From: VAZQ01 sp963841705
Lineage (GTDB): Bacteria > Pseudomonadota > Alphaproteobacteria > Rhizobiales > Xanthobacteraceae
NCBI GenBank assembly: GCA_963841705.1
Contig: CAWJDY010000037.1
Location: 1-64,000 of the forward strand
Length of the DNA stretch: 64,000 bases
Direction: 5' to 3'
Part shown: positions 62,035 to 64,000 of the stretch, in pieces
Layout of the letters: the number at the start of each line of letters is the position of its first letter
Numbering within the stretch: the stretch's first letter is position 1
Notes under the pieces: generated by a model
Seen by the model: only the letters and a program-made list of their open reading frames with translations
Database searches by the model: none
Told to the model about the DNA's origin: nothing
Made by a program: the position numbers and the translations under genes

Positions 62035-63045
62035 CTACTGCGAGCCGAGTCCGAAGGCCTCCGCCAGGAGCTCATAGGACCGCCGCCGTGCGTTGTGGTC
62101 GTAGATCATGGTAGTAACCATGACCTCATCGGCCTTGGTTTCGGCGATCATGGGTTCGAGCCGCGCCAGCACGGCCTCCTTCGTGCCGACGAACAGACGG
62201 GCACGCTGCCGGGCGATGAGGGCGCGCTCCGCCGCGGAATAGGGGAATGCCTCCGCCTCCTCCGGACTTGCAAGCGGAACATACTCGCCGCGCTGCCTGC
62301 GCACGAAGTTGAGATCGATGGTGGATGCAAGCCGCTGCGCCTGCGCATCCGTATCGGCACAGACTAGCGCGCATGCGAGAATGGCGTAGGGGTTCGGCCG
62401 CATGGCCGAAGGTTTGAAGGCCTGGCGATAGCTCAGCATTGCCGAGACTGGGTCGTACTCGGCGAAGTGATGCGCGAACGAGAATCCCGCCCCCACGATT
62501 CCCGCCAACTGCGCGCTGTAGCCGCTCGACCCGAGCAGCCAGATTGGCGGGAGCTTCACATCCTGGGGCATGGCGCGCACCGCGCGAAACGGATGGCCTT
62601 CGGGGAAGGCGCTGTTTTCGAACAGCAGCAGCTCCTGAAAGCGCTGCAGGAAATCGTCCTCTCCCGCGGCGTCCTGCCGTCGCCGCAGGGCATAGGAGGT
62701 GACCGGGTCCGTCCCTGGGGCGCGCCCCAGCCCGAGATCTATCCGCCCCGGGAAGAGTGCTTCGAGCACCTTGAATTGTTCGGCGACCATGAGGGGGGCA
62801 TGGTTCGGCAGCATGACGCCGCCGGAGCCCACGCGCATGCGTTGGGTCACCGCCGCAATTTGCCCGATCATGATGTCGGGGGCAGAGCTTGCGATCGAAG
62901 CAAGATTATGGTGCTCGGCTACCCAATAACGGACATAGCCGAGGCGATCAGCGAGACGCGCAAGGTCGAGCGAGTTCCGCAGGGCTGCGGCACCGGATGA
63001 GCCAGCTGCCACAGGCGAGAGATCAAGGACGGAGAGCGGTATCAC
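62035..63045 (-). CDS. LLM-class flavin-dependent oxidoreductase (bacterial luciferase family)
   Basis: The GTG at 63045 starts IPLSVLDLSPVAAGSSGAAA, the usual N-terminus of the MsnO8/YhbW-type LLM group. RYWVAEHHNLASIASSAPDI and the FMN-binding loop WLLGSSGYSAQLAGIVGAGF are clear; VGSGGVMLPNHAPLMVAEQF is typical. 336 residues is normal. It uses FMNH2 and oxygen on an unknown substrate. The longer ORF to 63117 adds no conserved residues. It lies just upstream of the dienelactone hydrolase on the same strand. Confidence 0.92.
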   Translation of the reverse strand: MIPLSVLDLSPVAAGSSGAAALRNSLDLARLADRLGYVRYWVAEHHNLASIASSAPDIMIGQIAAVTQRMRVGSGGVMLPNHAPLMVAEQFKVLEALFPGRIDLGLGRAPGTDPVTSYALRRRQDAAGEDDFLQRFQELLLFENSAFPEGHPFRAVRAMPQDVKLPPIWLLGSSGYSAQLAGIVGAGFSFAHHFAEYDPVSAMLSYRQAFKPSAMRPNPYAILACALVCADTDAQAQRLASTIDLNFVRRQRGEYVPLASPEEAEAFPYSAAERALIARQRARLFVGTKEAVLARLEPMIAETKADEVMVTTMIYDHNARRRSYELLAEAFGLGSQ

Positions 63046-63151
63046 GCGCCGATGCGCCCCTTCAGCCTGTACACCAGAACCGGGAACCCGCCCTCCGAAA
63101 AGACCCCGCTCAAACAAACAGATGGATGCGACTTAAACCAGCCGTCGGGCT

Positions 63152-63433
63152 TTAGTTTTGGCGCACCTGCCAATCTTTCTTCCAGCCGGTCAAGCGACCG
63201 TTGCGAAATTGCAGTGCCAGTGCGGAAGCAACGGGATACCCTCCGAGCACCCCGGCCTGCCCATAGGCGAGATAGATCTCCGAACCGTTGTCTCCGGAAT
63301 AATACACCAGCGGTGCCCCAATCGCGACGGCAGCCTCTTCGATGGTCATCCCGAACGCCAAGGGCGGTGTGTTGGAAGGAACCCCGCAATAGGCGCCCCA
63401 GCACAGGCAAAGCGACGCAACAAAGCGTTTCAT
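63152..63433 (-). CDS. Small secreted protein with a BamE-like pattern
   Basis: From the ATG at 63433 the 93-residue product has a short signal (MKRFVASLCLCWGAYCGVPS) and one small domain beginning FGMTIEEAAVAIGAPLVYYS. GMT..EA...IG.P resembles the start of BamE/SmpA-like folds. No lipobox is placed correctly. Function unknown. Confidence 0.55.
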   Translation of the reverse strand: MKRFVASLCLCWGAYCGVPSNTPPLAFGMTIEEAAVAIGAPLVYYSGDNGSEIYLAYGQAGVLGGYPVASALALQFRNGRLTGWKKDWQVRQN

Positions 63434-63583
63434 GCACGATTCCCGCCGACAAGGGGCCACGCCGGGTAGCCGCAGCCCACTCCCCTTCGCCCGCTGCCCC
63501 AGCGCCCCCTGCTTTGGGTCAGAACACGCGCGGGCGGCACGCGAACATGAAGACACCACTGTGTTGCAGATAAGGCGGCAAAC

Positions 63584-64000
63584 CTACTCGGCGGCGAGCA
63601 ACTGCTCGGGCGCGGCCTGCTCCATCTGCTCCTGCGCGGGCTTTACGCCCCAGCAGACATACCAGGAACCGAACACAAACTCTTGCATTGCGAAGCTCTC
63701 GACCACGGGGGCAAGATGCTCCCAAGGCCTGATGAAGGGGTTGCCGAGCATGGTTCGCTTCATCAGCCAGAGCGCAAAGGGCAGAGCCAGCTGGCCGATG
63801 ATGCCGGGGGGAACCTTGCCGTCCAATATCACGATGCGCCCACCCGGACACAGCAACTTCCAGGCGTGACCGAGCACGCCGAGATGGTGCGGCATGGTGT
63901 TGTAGGAAAGGCCGAAGAGAATGCCGTCGAGAGGCTCCGGCGGGATGTACTCGATCGCATCGCACTGGGTGACCTCGACGTTGCTCCACTGCTTGCGCCG
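63584..64000 (-). CDS. Class I SAM-dependent methyltransferase, partial at the window end
   Basis: The gene continues beyond 64000. In the window it reads NVEVTQCDAIEYIPPEPLDG, LFGLSYNTMPHHLGVLGHAW, then LLCPGGRIVILDGKVPPG and hydrophobic LALPFALWLMKRTM. This is the second half of a methyltransferase domain (motifs II to VI); the substrate may be a lipid or quinone given the hydrophobic segment. Motif I lies outside the window. Confidence 0.75.
   Translation of the reverse strand, partial: RRKQWSNVEVTQCDAIEYIPPEPLDGILFGLSYNTMPHHLGVLGHAWKLLCPGGRIVILDGKVPPGIIGQLALPFALWLMKRTMLGNPFIRPWEHLAPVVESFAMQEFVFGSWYVCWGVKPAQEQMEQAAPEQLLAAE

Overview
The window looks like chromosome of a high-GC alphaproteobacterium of the order Rhizobiales (Bradyrhizobium / Xanthobacteraceae type). 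Reasons: the core run cmk-rpsA-sppA-ihfB-lapA-trpF-trpB-trpA-accD-folC, many TctC, Liv and twin-arginine ABC_sub_bind type binding proteins, DUF5681-type small genes, and an intergenic repeat of the kind common in rhizobia. No rRNA, tRNA or CRISPR array was found by eye.

Layout. (1) 1-10.7 kb is a decayed accessory stretch: an IS630-type transposase that removed the front of a TPR gene, a VOC gene broken against an Argonaute PIWI fragment, an L,D-transpeptidase, a family of ABC_sub_bind periplasmic proteins (two intact, two remnants), a DUF5681 gene, an O6-alkylguanine-DNA alkyltransferase and an exported methyltransferase. (2) 10.8-19.5 kb is a compact cobalt/cobalamin cassette: CbtB-CbtA cobalt transporter behind a B12 riboswitch, a BtuF-like corrinoid-binding protein, a CobC-like phosphatase, two unknown proteins, and a 1219-residue outer-membrane protein behind a second B12 riboswitch. 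The giant protein joins three small beta-barrel repeats to an OprB-type porin. The cassette is bracketed by 143-bp direct repeats that carry the 3' end of folC. (3) 19.6-29.5 kb is the conserved housekeeping block, all on the minus strand. (4) 29.6-50.9 kb holds ordinary metabolism: a frameshifted TctC, GST, PhyH-type dioxygenase, aspartate aminotransferase, an EF-G-like GTPase with an altered G3 motif, MsrP, a collapsed tctB::tctA, then a likely catabolic region (cyclase, DUF1330, livK/livFGMH, cupin, FAD monooxygenase, two HIBADH-type dehydrogenases, HbpS/GlcG-like protein, M24-fold hydrolase). (5) 51-61 kb is a second, more AT-rich accessory region of fragments: a truncated type III restriction helicase, two HGG/KHG-motif genes, a peptidase fragment, a broken DUF2235 gene fused to a ModA-like domain, a TIR gene with an amber stop, and a HEPN-like gene. 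(6) 61-64 kb returns to chromosome-like genes (dienelactone hydrolase, LLM flavin oxidoreductase, small secreted protein, partial methyltransferase).

The strongest candidate for an undescribed system is the B12/cobalt cassette. Two B12 riboswitches less than 1 kb apart would make cobalt import and a novel-looking outer-membrane port respond together to cobalamin shortage. The window has no BtuB, TonB or BtuCD. All functional statements come from motif reading and gene context; no database search was run.
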